Source: Xenophilus aerolatus
GTDB taxonomy: Bacteria > Pseudomonadota > Gammaproteobacteria > Burkholderiales > Burkholderiaceae_C
Length of the DNA: 64,000 nucleotides
Direction: 5' to 3'
Assembly: GCA_029968055.1 (NCBI GenBank)
Contig: JASCNX010000001.1
Span: 186,001 to 250,000 of the forward strand
The notes under the pieces: generated by a model
What the model was told of the DNA's origin: nothing
Seen by the model: the letters and a program-made list of their open reading frames with translations, nothing else
Databases searched by the model: none
Program-made: the position numbers and the translations under genes
In this document: positions 49,900-61,761 of the stretch, piece after piece
How the letters are laid out: every line of letters begins with the position of its first letter
How positions within the stretch are numbered: the stretch's first letter is position 1

Positions 49900-50891
49900 G
49901 CAAAGGCTCCTGCTGCGGCGAGCTGGCGGCGGGGATCGAAGCCGGCCGTGGCCTTGGCCAGCTGTTCATACGCGGTGCGTGCGGTATCGCTGTCGGCCGG
50001 CGGCAGGGCGATCGCCAGCACCAGGTACAGGTCGCCGCCCAGGCCGCGTCCCTTCAGGCGCAGCTTGAGTCCGGCGCGCGCATTGGGCGGCACGCGCACG
50101 GCGCCGGTGCCGCCACCTGGCAGGGGCACCTCGACCTCCGCGCCCAGCGCGGCTTCGGAGGGCGTGACCGGCAGATCCATCGACAGGTCCTGCCCTTCCA
50201 CGCGGTAGAGCGGGTGCGGCGCGATGCGCACCTCCAGGTACAGGTCGCCGGCTGGCTCGCCGCCATGCCCGGGCAGGCCCTGGCCGGCAATGCGGATGTA
50301 CTGCCCCGGCCGCACGGCGCGCGGAATGTTCACCCGCAGGGTGCGGGTGACGAACTCGGGCTCGCCCTGGTCGTTCAACTCCATCGCACGCAGGGTGATC
50401 TCGCGCTCGCCGCCCTGCAGCGCGAACTCCAGCGGCACCTCGATCGCGGCATGGTGGTCGTCGCCCTTGGCCCGGTACTTCTGGCGCGCCGCATTGCGCC
50501 GCTCGGCGGCGCCGAACACCGAAGAGAAGAAGTCGCTGAAGTCCGCGTGGTCGGCCGGGCCGGCATGGCCGGCGCCGCGGTGGAATTCGAAGCCTTCGTC
50601 CCAGCCGGGCGGGGGCTGGAAGCCACCGCCTGCGCCGCTGCCCCCGAAGTCGGGCCCGGCGCTGCGGCCGCTGCGCGCGCGCTCGGCCAGCGCATCGTAG
50701 GCGGCGCGCTTTTCCTTGCTGCCGAGCACGTCCCAGGCCTCGTTCACGTCGCGCATGCGTGTCTCGGCGTCGGGTTCCTTGCTGACGTCGGGGTGGTATT
50801 TGCGGGCGAGCTTGCGGTAGGCCTTGCGGATCTCGTCCTCGGAGGCCGTTCGCTCCACGCCCAGGGCGCTGTAGTAGTCCTTGAAGTCCAT
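49896..50891 (-). CDS. cbpA: DnaJ-like co-chaperone / curved DNA-binding protein CbpA
   Basis: A 331-residue class II J-protein without the zinc-finger domain. The J-domain (1-70) has the HPD motif in KYHPDVSKE. A Gly/Phe linker spans about 75-115. Two C-terminal beta-barrel domains follow (GREREITL-type strands, RPGQYIRIAGQGLPG, GDLYLEVRIAPHPLYRVEG). It stimulates DnaK ATPase and in E. coli binds curved DNA in stationary phase. Co-expressed with its modulator cbpM through a 4-base overlap. Confidence 0.95.
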   Translation of the reverse strand: MDFKDYYSALGVERTASEDEIRKAYRKLARKYHPDVSKEPDAETRMRDVNEAWDVLGSKEKRAAYDALAERARSGRSAGPDFGGSGAGGGFQPPPGWDEGFEFHRGAGHAGPADHADFSDFFSSVFGAAERRNAARQKYRAKGDDHHAAIEVPLEFALQGGEREITLRAMELNDQGEPEFVTRTLRVNIPRAVRPGQYIRIAGQGLPGHGGEPAGDLYLEVRIAPHPLYRVEGQDLSMDLPVTPSEAALGAEVEVPLPGGGTGAVRVPPNARAGLKLRLKGRGLGGDLYLVLAIALPPADSDTARTAYEQLAKATAGFDPRRQLAAAGAFA

Positions 50892-50921
50892 GGTGCGGCA
50901 GAAAAAAGGGGAGGGAAGGGG

Positions 50922-51575
50922 TCAGGCGATCGCAGCTTGCGCCGGATCGCCCGCGGCCTGCAAGGCCTCTACCCGCCATATGGGGCCCTGGCGCCAGAAA
51001 CGAAGGGGCTGCGCGTTGCCGAGCACGCCGACGTCGATGGGCACGCCCAGCAGGGCCGCCAGCACGTAGAGGGTGCCGCCGTGTGCCACCACCAGCACGG
51101 GCGCCGGCTCGGCCAGCGCGTCGGCCAAGGCCGAGCGGGTGCGCATGATGAAGGTTTCCAGCGTCTCGCCGCCCTCGGGGGTGCAGGTCCAGTCGAGGTC
51201 GGCCGAGGAGGTGCCGACCAGCCCGCCGAAGTTGCGCTCGCGCAGCACCTCGCGCGCGATCGGGGACAGCCTGTGCGGCGCTGCGACCGCGTGGGCGGTG
51301 TCGAAGGCCCGCCGGGCGTCGCTGGTGACGATGGTGCGGATCGGCTCGCCCGCCAGCACGGTGGCTGCCAGCGCCGCCTGCTCCAGTCCCAGCTCGGACA
51401 GCGGCTCGTCGTAGCCCTGGAAGATGCGCAGCGCGTTGCGCGGCGTCTGGCCATGGCGCAGGAAGTAGAAGCGGTCGCACTCCGGCGAGAGCGGATGCGC
51501 GCCCGCCAGGGCCACCAGTTCCTTCACGCCGCGCGTCTGGCTGGCCATGTTGTTGACGTAGGGGGTTGTGGACAT
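50922..51575 (-). CDS. histidine phosphatase (phosphoglycerate mutase-like)
   Basis: A 217-residue cytosolic protein of the histidine phosphatase superfamily. The catalytic FLRHGQTPRN motif is at about residues 38-47, the second Arg in TSDARRAFDTAHA, the catalytic acid in LRERNFGG and the second His in LVVAHGGTLYVL. The substrate is not evident; relatives include phosphoglycerate mutase-like and alpha-ribazole phosphatase-like enzymes. ATG 51575 is used; an in-frame ATG nine codons later is possible. The 30-base gap to cbpA places it upstream in the same direction, so it may be co-transcribed with cbpAM. Confidence 0.85.
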   Translation of the reverse strand: MSTTPYVNNMASQTRGVKELVALAGAHPLSPECDRFYFLRHGQTPRNALRIFQGYDEPLSELGLEQAALAATVLAGEPIRTIVTSDARRAFDTAHAVAAPHRLSPIAREVLRERNFGGLVGTSSADLDWTCTPEGGETLETFIMRTRSALADALAEPAPVLVVAHGGTLYVLAALLGVPIDVGVLGNAQPLRFWRQGPIWRVEALQAAGDPAQAAIA

Positions 51576-51736
51576 TCAGCCTGGGCTCCTGGATGCGTCG
51601 GCCGGGCCGCGCCGCCCGAGGGGGCAGGCGCACCGGGTCCGACCGGGTGATGATGCCGGCGAGCCGATGCTCGCCGTGGACGAAGGGGCTGGGGCCACCG
51701 TGACGACGCCGGCGATGCGCACGCGCGGATGAAGGC

Positions 51737-52393
51737 TCAGAGCTTCGGGATGCGCAGCGTCTTGCTGATCATCAGCGTGCCCGAAAGCGCGAAGAGCAGC
51801 GTCATCCCGTGCAGCGTCCAGGGGCCGAGCTGCCACGCGCCGCCCCACAGTGCCTCGCCGATCCGGCCCTGCGATGCCGCCCAGGCCAGCACGCCGACCA
51901 GCACCACGCTGGTCGGGATCGGGGTGCCCTCGAAGTACTTGACCTTGGCGCCGCCCTCGGAGAGCTGCTCGGCCGTCACGTTGTAGCGCGCCAGCCTGCT
52001 CACGCCGCAGCAGACGAAGTACGCGAGCACCAGGCAGTCCCAGCCGCCGCGCAGCCCGGCCGCGAAGCCCAGCGCGGCGGGCGCCACGCCGAAGGAGATC
52101 ACATCGGCCAGCGAGTCGAGCTCGCGGCCCAGGGCCGACTGGGTCTGGCGCCAGCGCGCGATGCGGCCGTCGAACACGTCGAAGACGAAGGCCGCGGGCG
52201 CGAGCGCTGCGGCCCAGTAGAACTGCGCCATCGAGCCGCTGGCGATGAAGGCCATCGCAAGGAACACCACACCCACGCCGCAGGCGGCGTTGCCGAGGGT
52301 GAAGACGTCGGCAAGGTGGAACTCCCGGATCATCGAGAAATGCCGGCGCGGCAGCTTGTCGGCGGCGGCCTGGGGCGGGTGGGGCAGGGGCAT
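51737..52393 (-). CDS. pssA: phosphatidylserine synthase-like CDP-alcohol phosphatidyltransferase
   Basis: A 218-residue inner-membrane enzyme. The CDP-alcohol phosphatidyltransferase signature DGRIARWRQTQSALGRELDSLAD (DG..AR........G...D...D, in parts, about residues 74-96) is intact, and about six helices surround it. The pattern VFTLGNAACGVGVVF near the N-terminus and GRELDSLADVISFG fit the bacterial type II phosphatidylserine synthase, which condenses CDP-diacylglycerol with serine on the way to phosphatidylethanolamine, the donor used by EptA. A start at the internal MIREFHLADVF is possible. The genus-typical psd neighbour is absent. Confidence 0.87.
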   Translation of the reverse strand: MPLPHPPQAAADKLPRRHFSMIREFHLADVFTLGNAACGVGVVFLAMAFIASGSMAQFYWAAALAPAAFVFDVFDGRIARWRQTQSALGRELDSLADVISFGVAPAALGFAAGLRGGWDCLVLAYFVCCGVSRLARYNVTAEQLSEGGAKVKYFEGTPIPTSVVLVGVLAWAASQGRIGEALWGGAWQLGPWTLHGMTLLFALSGTLMISKTLRIPKL

Positions 52394-52521
52394 GGGCGTC
52401 TCCGCGGAGGGAATGGATGGCTGTGGCGCTGCGTGCTGCTTGCGGTGCCGAAACTAGCGCGCGGGCCGGGCGGCGGCTGTAGTCGCAGGCCGCCCCTGCG
52501 CGAACGCGGGGCGGGCGAGCG

Positions 52522-53259
52522 TCACGCGCCGGCGGCCTCGCGGCGCTCGACCAGTTCGGCGAAGCGCCGCAGCAGGCTGGATGCTTCCGGTGTGGGCCTG
52601 ACCTGCGCGCGCAGCGCCTGCGCATCGGCTTGCCCGGCGGCCACGACATCGACATAGCCGCGCATCGCGTCATCGTCGAATTCGGGATGGAACTGCACGC
52701 CCCAGGCGCTGTCTCCGATGCGAAAGGCCTGGTTCGGCTCCCACGCATTGGAGGCCAGGCGCACGGCGCCCGCGGGCAACTGCAGTGCGCTCTGGCGATG
52801 CACCACATGGGCCGGGAACCGAGCCGGCAGGCCACTGAACAGCGGGTCGTCGGCGGCCTCGGCCGACAGGTCGACCATGACCGTGCCGAGCTCCAGGCCC
52901 TGCGGATGGTCGTCGGCACGGCCGCCGAGCGCATCGGCCAGCAACTGGTGGCCGTAGCAGATGCCCAGCAGCGGCGTGCCGGCCTGCGCGGCCGCTGCAA
53001 GCCACCGGCCGGTGGCCTCGCTCCACGTATCGCGGTGCGACACCATCGCGTGCGAACCGGTGACGACCGCCGCTGCCATGGCCTCGGGCGGGGGCAGCGT
53101 GTCGCCGCGGCGCGGGTCCAACACCACCACGGGGAGGGTCGTGTCGCCCAGGCCGCGCGCGATCCAGTGTTCGAAGTTGCCCTGTGCTTCCACGAGGCTG
53201 GCATGCGTATCGCCGGCCTTGACGATCACGAGTGGGCGGTCGAGGGGAGTCGTGTCCAT
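52522..53259 (-). CDS. class I glutamine amidotransferase-like protein
   Basis: A 245-residue cytosolic protein with the GATase-1 fold. The nucleophile elbow is GICYGHQLLADALGG (Cys about residue 103) and the catalytic His-Glu pair is in GVQFHPEFDDD (about 193-199). These match the GuaA-like glutamine amidotransferase group that stands alone, often annotated as GMP synthase-like. The partner synthase and product are unknown. The start ATG 53259 (MDTTPLDRP) gives the usual length; the longer upstream frame is Arg-rich and not family-like. Confidence 0.87.
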   Translation of the reverse strand: MDTTPLDRPLVIVKAGDTHASLVEAQGNFEHWIARGLGDTTLPVVVLDPRRGDTLPPPEAMAAAVVTGSHAMVSHRDTWSEATGRWLAAAAQAGTPLLGICYGHQLLADALGGRADDHPQGLELGTVMVDLSAEAADDPLFSGLPARFPAHVVHRQSALQLPAGAVRLASNAWEPNQAFRIGDSAWGVQFHPEFDDDAMRGYVDVVAAGQADAQALRAQVRPTPEASSLLRRFAELVERREAAGA

Positions 53260-53418
53260 GCCCCGATCATGCCGCACCGGCCGACGTGGCCACTGCGGCC
53301 TGCCAAACAGCCGGGCCGACCGCTCGGCGGCCTGCATGAACAGGTCGCCGGAACGGTCGGCCCCGGGATGATCAGAAGAAAGGGCAGAGACGGCGCTCGC
53401 GCGGCGCGCGAGGCGCGT

Positions 53419-53493
53419 TCAGCGAAGCCCGAAGAAAGACAGCACGGCAGCGATGACAACGATCAGGCCGACGACGTAGATGATGGTGTTCAC
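53419..53493 (-). CDS. 24-residue single-helix membrane protein
   Basis: A short gene starting with GTG at 53493 and encoding about MNTIIYVVGLIVVIAAVLSF followed by FGLR and TGA. GGAGAA lies 8 bases upstream of the GTG. The peptide is one hydrophobic helix with an N-terminal Asn and a C-terminal GLR, matching a pattern I know from tiny conserved hypothetical proteins of Proteobacteria. Function unknown; such peptides often sit in the inner membrane. It stands alone between the amidotransferase and the DUF3482 gene and is not detectable by length-based gene calling. Confidence 0.7.
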   Translation of the reverse strand: MNTIIYVVGLIVVIAAVLSFFGLR

Positions 53494-53615
53494 GGTGAGG
53501 TTCTCCGGATAAGACGTGCACGCAGTGTCTGCCGCCGCCCGGTACACGGCCCGTCGGAGACGACTGGCGCCGCATGTAGGACGCCCCGGGAGCTCTTGCG
53601 CAGGCGCGGTCGTGC

Positions 53616-55082
53616 TCAGTCAGACGGACCGGCCGCGGCACCGCCGACCGACCGGGCGACGGCGTCGACCACGGCCTCGCGCGCGGCGTCGGTCAAGGCG
53701 CGGCCGAAGCGGCGCCTGGGTTCCGCCCATTCGGGATGCGCGCGTGCCGGCTGCGCCGCCTTGATCGCCGCCGTGAGCGCCTGCGCCCGGCCGGGCGGCA
53801 GCGGGGCCGCCGCGTCGGCGATGCGCGTCGTCGCGCCGGCGATGCGCGTCGTCGCGCCGTGGCCGCGCCGTTCCAGGCCCTGCAGCACGCGCAGCTGCCA
53901 GTCGGCCATGACGAAGAGCACGCCGTCCTCCACCGTGAGTTCCTGCACGCCGCGCAGCCGGCCCATCAGCCGCCGCCCGAAGGGTCCCCAGCCCTGCGCC
54001 AGCGCGCCGCCGATGGCGCCCCCCACGGCGGCACCGGCACCCAGCGAGATTCCCGCCACCGCGAGGTCGGCCACCACACCGATGGCGGCGCCCACGGCCG
54101 CGCCCTGGCCGAGTCGCACGCCGGCCTGCCTGAGCGTCTCGGGGTGGAAGAGATCGAGCGTCCATCGGCCCTGCAGCTGCGGCAGCGGGGCCTCGGCCGC
54201 GTCGCCCTCGCGAAAGCCGTGCAGCGCCAGCAGGTCGTCGATGCCGCGCTGCGCGCGCTCGAACACGCTGCGGCGCAGGGCGTCGACCTCGGCCTGGCGC
54301 GCCTTCGGGTCGGCCATCGTCTCGCTGGGCACCTCGCGCCGCAGTGCGGCGCCGTCGACGATGCCTTCCGCGATGACGCGGCAGGCGGCAGTGCGCCGTG
54401 CGGCCGCTTCGTGCGCCAAGTGCGCGGCCACGCCGCGCAGCGCCTCGCGATGCGCGGGCAGCAGCGCGCCGAGGTCGTGGTACAGGTCGCGCTCGGCGCC
54501 GGTGAAGGGCGCCGCGGCGTCGAAGCGCACCACCGCATGCAGCCCGGCCGCGGCCAGCAGCTCGCGCCACGCGCCTTCGCGGCCCGCGGCCTGCGGGCTG
54601 CCGACGAAGTTGAGCACCGGCATCACCGGGCGGGCACACGAGTTCAGCAGCTCGATCTCGTCGCGGTACTTGGGCAGCGGGCTTTCGCGCGTGTCGATGA
54701 CGAGGAAGGCGGCGTCGACCTCCAGCAGCGTGCGCAGCACCTTGGCCTCCTGCTCGAACGCGCCGTGCGCCTCGGGGCCGCCCAGGAAGCGGCGGATCCG
54801 GTCCGGCCGGCTCGCGCCCTCGAGCGTGGCGACGTGCGCGAGCAGGGTCACGGCGTCTTCCAGGCCGGGCGTGTCGAAGAAGCGCACCGCCGGGCGGCCG
54901 TCGATGCGCAGGTCCACCCGTTCGACATGCCGTGTGGTGCCCGGGCGTTCGGACACCTCGCCGAAGTCGATGCGGCGCGTGAGCGTGCGCAGCAGCGAGG
55001 TCTTGCCGACGTTGGTGTGGCCGACGACGGCGATGCGCAGGGGTGCGTCCGCTTCCGGCGCGGGGCTGTGTACCGGGTTCAT
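53616..55082 (-). CDS. membrane-associated GTPase with DUF3482 domain
   Basis: A 488-residue protein. The N-terminal Ras-like GTPase domain has a P-loop GHTNVGKTS (about residues 21-29), a switch region SERPGTTRHV and a G3 motif DTPGLED. The C-terminal part is the DUF3482 region with a Gly/Ala-rich hydrophobic stretch (about 345-395: GAAVGAAIGVVADLAVAGISLGAGAAVGGAIGGAL, in parts) that may insert in the membrane. A perfect 2 x 21-bp tandem repeat duplicates a seven-residue unit near residue 410. Its ATG overlaps the stop of the DUF2868 gene (ATGA). Function is unknown. Confidence 0.9.
   Translation of the reverse strand: MNPVHSPAPEADAPLRIAVVGHTNVGKTSLLRTLTRRIDFGEVSERPGTTRHVERVDLRIDGRPAVRFFDTPGLEDAVTLLAHVATLEGASRPDRIRRFLGGPEAHGAFEQEAKVLRTLLEVDAAFLVIDTRESPLPKYRDEIELLNSCARPVMPVLNFVGSPQAAGREGAWRELLAAAGLHAVVRFDAAAPFTGAERDLYHDLGALLPAHREALRGVAAHLAHEAAARRTAACRVIAEGIVDGAALRREVPSETMADPKARQAEVDALRRSVFERAQRGIDDLLALHGFREGDAAEAPLPQLQGRWTLDLFHPETLRQAGVRLGQGAAVGAAIGVVADLAVAGISLGAGAAVGGAIGGALAQGWGPFGRRLMGRLRGVQELTVEDGVLFVMADWQLRVLQGLERRGHGATTRIAGATTRIADAAAPLPPGRAQALTAAIKAAQPARAHPEWAEPRRRFGRALTDAAREAVVDAVARSVGGAAAGPSD
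53817..53858 (-). repeat. 2 x 21-bp tandem repeat inside the DUF3482 gene
   Basis: Two exact copies of a 21-base unit (53817-53837, 53838-53858) encode GATTRIA twice in frame. The unit length keeps the reading frame, so it is a recent in-frame duplication in a linker of the GTPase. Confidence 0.85.
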
Positions 55083-56548
55083 GTCGCCTCCTGGCGCCCC
55101 GGCGCCGGCGATGCGTCGGCCAGCGCCTCCAGCCCGGTCGTGGCGCGCGTCCAGTCGGTGAAGGCGTGCACCTCGGCCAGGCCGGTGGCCGACAGCCATT
55201 GCCGCCAGCGCGCGGCACCCGGCGCGTCGCCGGGCGGCAGCCCGGGCGCTTCGGCGGCATCGGGCAGGGCGGCCAGCCAGAGCCGGCATTCGCCACACAG
55301 CGGCAGCGCCTCGCGCAGCAGGCGTTCGGTGCCGCGGTCGGGGCTGGACCCGCCGTGGCAGGCGAGGATCAGCACGCGCGGGCGCACGTGCATCAGGGCC
55401 TGCATCAGTTCCTGCCGCTCGCCGGCGCTGCCATCGATGCGCCGCACCAGCGAGGCAGCGCGTGGCAGCGGCTGCGGCGGCCAGGGCAGTTCCGGCGGCA
55501 GTTCGAAACCGATGACGGCCAGCGTCGGCTGCGTCTGGCCTGCCAGGCTGGCGCGTGCCATGTGCCAGTCGGCGCCGTGGGTGTCGGGGTCGACCACCAG
55601 CGCCGGCGCCAAAGTGTCGAAGCGGGCGAAGAGCTTGCGGTAGTAGGGGGCCGAGGCGTCGGGCTGCAGGCGGCCACGGCGGGCGCGCCACACCAGCAGG
55701 CAGACCAGTGCGGCGGCGGCGCGGGGCAGGAGGCCATAGACCACGACGCAGCCGACCAGCCACCAGGCCAGCACGCCGTTGGCCGTCGCCGGCAGTGCGC
55801 CGCCCGGCGCGGCGCGCAGGTCGGCCGCGGCCGGCACCGGAAAGCCCATCCAGCCGGGCAGCACGCCCAGGACGTCGATCCAGCGTGCGAAGACCTCGGG
55901 CGCGAGGATGGTCGTCTCCCAGCCCAGCGTGTACTGGCGAAAGGCCAGTGCGAAGAGCAGCGCCACCACGGCCGCGACGAAGCTCAGCGCCCACACCGCG
56001 TGGCTGGCCAAGCCGAGCACCCAGGGCAGCAGACGGGCCCGTTCGAGCAGGCGCATCCCGCCCTGCAGGAGGGCCGCGCCCTCGGCGCCGCGGCCCAGCG
56101 TCAGCCGCGCCGTGAGGCCGATCCACAGCCGCCCGACCACGGCACCAAGGCCCGCCGCGCCCGGCCACAGCAGGGCCACCAGCCAGAGCACCAAGGTCAG
56201 CGCATGCACCCCCAGCAGCGCCACCAGCGCAGCCATGACGTTGATGCGCCGGTCCTGCCCGTCGATGACGGCGCCGGCCAGCGCCAGCCCGGCCAGCACC
56301 ACCACGGCAGCCAGCCCGAGCAGCACCCAGGGCGCCGCTGCCACCGCATGGCGCAGGCGCGCCTGCAGCCCCAGCCGTTCGCCCAGCACGGCGGCACGCG
56401 CCGCGGCCTGGGCTATCGGCCCGCCCTCGGCGCCCAGGCCCGTGCGCATGGCCTGTCCGTCCTCGAGCGGCCCGCTGCCTTCGAGCAGGCGGACCGCTTC
56501 GGTCAGCGTCGCTTCCGACAGGGTCAATGTGCGCAATGGGGGGCTCAA
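55079..56548 (-). CDS. DUF2868 multi-pass membrane protein
   Basis: A 489-residue inner-membrane protein of unknown function. Hydrophobic helices occur near residues 60-90 (PWVLLGLAAVVVLAGLALA), 95-125, 165-195 (VLGLASHAVWALSFVAAVVALLFALAF, in parts) and 265-300. A cytosolic C-terminal half follows (VVDPDTHGADWHMAR ... RPRVLILACHGGSSPDRGTERLL), with a Cys-His-Gly segment. The start is probably TTG 56548 with AAAGGA 5 bases upstream; no suitable ATG exists near the conserved start LSPPLRTLTL. It is translationally coupled to the DUF3482 GTPase, and the pair is conserved in Burkholderiales. Confidence 0.85.
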   Translation of the reverse strand: MSPPLRTLTLSEATLTEAVRLLEGSGPLEDGQAMRTGLGAEGGPIAQAAARAAVLGERLGLQARLRHAVAAAPWVLLGLAAVVVLAGLALAGAVIDGQDRRINVMAALVALLGVHALTLVLWLVALLWPGAAGLGAVVGRLWIGLTARLTLGRGAEGAALLQGGMRLLERARLLPWVLGLASHAVWALSFVAAVVALLFALAFRQYTLGWETTILAPEVFARWIDVLGVLPGWMGFPVPAAADLRAAPGGALPATANGVLAWWLVGCVVVYGLLPRAAAALVCLLVWRARRGRLQPDASAPYYRKLFARFDTLAPALVVDPDTHGADWHMARASLAGQTQPTLAVIGFELPPELPWPPQPLPRAASLVRRIDGSAGERQELMQALMHVRPRVLILACHGGSSPDRGTERLLREALPLCGECRLWLAALPDAAEAPGLPPGDAPGAARWRQWLSATGLAEVHAFTDWTRATTGLEALADASPAPGRQEAT

Positions 56549-56768
56549 CGTGTCCTTTCGCGGTGGGTCCGCGGGCCATGGCGCCACCCGGCCGGGCGGC
56601 GCCGAAATTATGCCGCCGGGGGCGGTGCCGATCTCGGCGATGCTATGGAGTTGATAGCTGCACAGGTAATGGGGACGGCCGCTGGGGGCTGGTTCGGCCC
56701 GGTGCTCCCGACCCCACGGGATGGACGGCATCGTGCCTCTGGCAACGCCGATTGCACGCCGGCCGGTC

Positions 56769-56795
56769 CAAAAAAAAGCGGCCCTCAGGCCGCTT
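56769..56795 (-). terminator. rho-independent terminator of argG
   Basis: An 8-bp stem (AAGCGGCC / GGCCGCTT, 56776-56795) with a 4-base loop is bordered by eight A residues on the plus strand (56770-56777). Read on the minus strand, as argG is, this is a GC stem followed by a T run, 35 bases after the argG stop. Confidence 0.9.
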
Positions 56796-56829
56796 CGTCA
56801 TGACGCCGCGCTGCCAGCAGCCACAGCAC

Positions 56830-58625
<1,796 letters not shown>

Positions 58626-58633
58626 GGCCGTGT

Positions 58634-59269
58634 TCACCGGATGCCCAGCATCTTGTGCGTCTGCGTGCTCAGGCGCCACTGCGGGCGCTCCAGGCAGGTG
58701 GCAATGCATTCGCGGGTGTGGGCGTCGCGCCGGTCGTCATCCAGCGGCTGGAGGTACTTGCGCCCGAAGTCCAGGGCTTCCAGCTCGGCGAGCTCGATGC
58801 CGGCCTGGGGCCAGACCAGCTTGAGTTCGGCGCCGCTGCGCTGCACCAGCGGCGTGCCGGCCTTCGGGCTGACGCAGATCCAGTCGATGCCGCTGGGGGC
58901 GGGCAGCGTGCCGTTGGTTTCGATGGCGATGGTGAAGCCGCGCTCGTGCAGCGCGGCAACCAGGGCGTCGTCCACCTGCAGCAACGGCTCGCCGCCGGTG
59001 AGCACCACGAAGCGGTGGTCGTGTGCGGGCGCGGGCCAGCAGGCGGCGACCTGGTCCGCGAGCGACGCGGCGGTGGCGAACTTCCCGCCGAGCGTGCCAT
59101 CGGTGCCCACGAAGTCGGTGTCGCAGAAGCGGCACTGGGCACGGGCCCTGTCTTCCTCGCGGCCGGACCACAGGTTGCAGCCGGCGAAGCGGCAGAAGAC
59201 GGCCGGGCGCCCGGCCTGGGCGCCCTCGCCCTGGAGGGTGTAGAAGATTTCCTTGACGGCGTAGGCCAT
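58634..59269 (-). CDS. queE: 7-carboxy-7-deazaguanine synthase (radical SAM)
   Basis: A 211-residue radical SAM enzyme that converts 6-carboxytetrahydropterin to 7-carboxy-7-deazaguanine in queuosine biosynthesis. The N-terminus is EIFYTLQGEGAQAGRPAVFCRFAGCNLW (in parts). The cluster cysteines have spacing CX14CX2C (C in AGCNLW and the CRFC pair), the variant known from Burkholderia multivorans QueE rather than the usual CX3CX2C. LTGGEPLLQ and IETNGTLPAP are also typical. The next gene, queD, is coupled. Confidence 0.94.
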   Translation of the reverse strand: MAYAVKEIFYTLQGEGAQAGRPAVFCRFAGCNLWSGREEDRARAQCRFCDTDFVGTDGTLGGKFATAASLADQVAACWPAPAHDHRFVVLTGGEPLLQVDDALVAALHERGFTIAIETNGTLPAPSGIDWICVSPKAGTPLVQRSGAELKLVWPQAGIELAELEALDFGRKYLQPLDDDRRDAHTRECIATCLERPQWRLSTQTHKMLGIR

Positions 59270-59366
59270 GGCGCGGCGCGGCGAAAAAACCCGAGATTGT
59301 CGCAGTAGCCAGCCGTGGCAGCGCGCTGTGGCCTGGGTGCCGAAGCAGACCTCGAAGGGCGGGCTC

Positions 59367-61226
<1,860 letters not shown>

Positions 61227-61296
61227 GGGCGGCGCTCGTGACGCCGGGCCGTCACTGTAGCGGCGCGGCGCGGCCCATGACGCAGCAGGGATGTTC

Positions 61297-61315
61297 CGCT
61301 ATCGGATCGATAGCG
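61297..61315. promoter_or_regulatory. 8-3-8 inverted repeat upstream of ABC exporter
   Basis: CGCTATCG-GAT-CGATAGCG is a perfect inverted repeat 71 bases before the exporter start and 51 bases from the RidA-like stop. It is a candidate operator. Because it lies downstream of a co-directional gene it could alternatively fold as a hairpin, though without a T tract. Confidence 0.5.
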
Positions 61316-61365
61316 ACCAGCGCTTGGTGGCGGTCGCTTCAGTCTCTTGGCCCGGAACGACGCGC

Positions 61366-61761
61366 TCAGCCCGCGCTCACCGCGGCGACGCACTCGATCT
61401 CCAGCAGCATGCGCGGATCGGGCAGCGAGGCGACCACGCAGGTGGTGCGGGCCGGGTAGGGCGCGGGGCCGAAGGCCTCGGCATAGCGGCGGTTCATCTC
61501 GGCCACGTCGCTCTGGCGCGTGAGCAGCATGTTGACCTTCACCAGCGAGCGCATGCCCGAGCCGGCCGTTTCCAGCGTGCGGCGCAGTGCCACGACGGCC
61601 TGGTCGAACTGCTTGCCGAAGTCGCCCTCGTCGATGCTGCCGTCGTCGTGGTAGCCCGGGGTGCCGGAGACGAAGACCAGGTCGCCGATGCGCGCTGCGG
61701 CCGACAGCGGCGGGGTCTTGAAGCGGCCTTCGGAAGCGAAGTAATGGATCGGCATGCTCAT
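61366..61761 (-). CDS. RidA-family protein (reactive intermediate/imine deaminase-like)
   Basis: A 131-residue trimeric YjgF/YER057c/UK114-family protein. Family marks are GDLVFVSGTPGYHDDGS, LETAGSGMRSLVKVNMLLT and the C-terminal ARTTCVVASLPDPRMLLEIECVA (in parts) with the conserved Arg (about 105) and Glu that bind carboxylate/imine in RidA. It may detoxify 2-aminoacrylate or act in a side pathway; subfamily is uncertain because the N-terminal part differs from canonical RidA. CAGGAG precedes ATG 61761. Confidence 0.88.
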   Translation of the reverse strand: MSMPIHYFASEGRFKTPPLSAAARIGDLVFVSGTPGYHDDGSIDEGDFGKQFDQAVVALRRTLETAGSGMRSLVKVNMLLTRQSDVAEMNRRYAEAFGPAPYPARTTCVVASLPDPRMLLEIECVAAVSAG

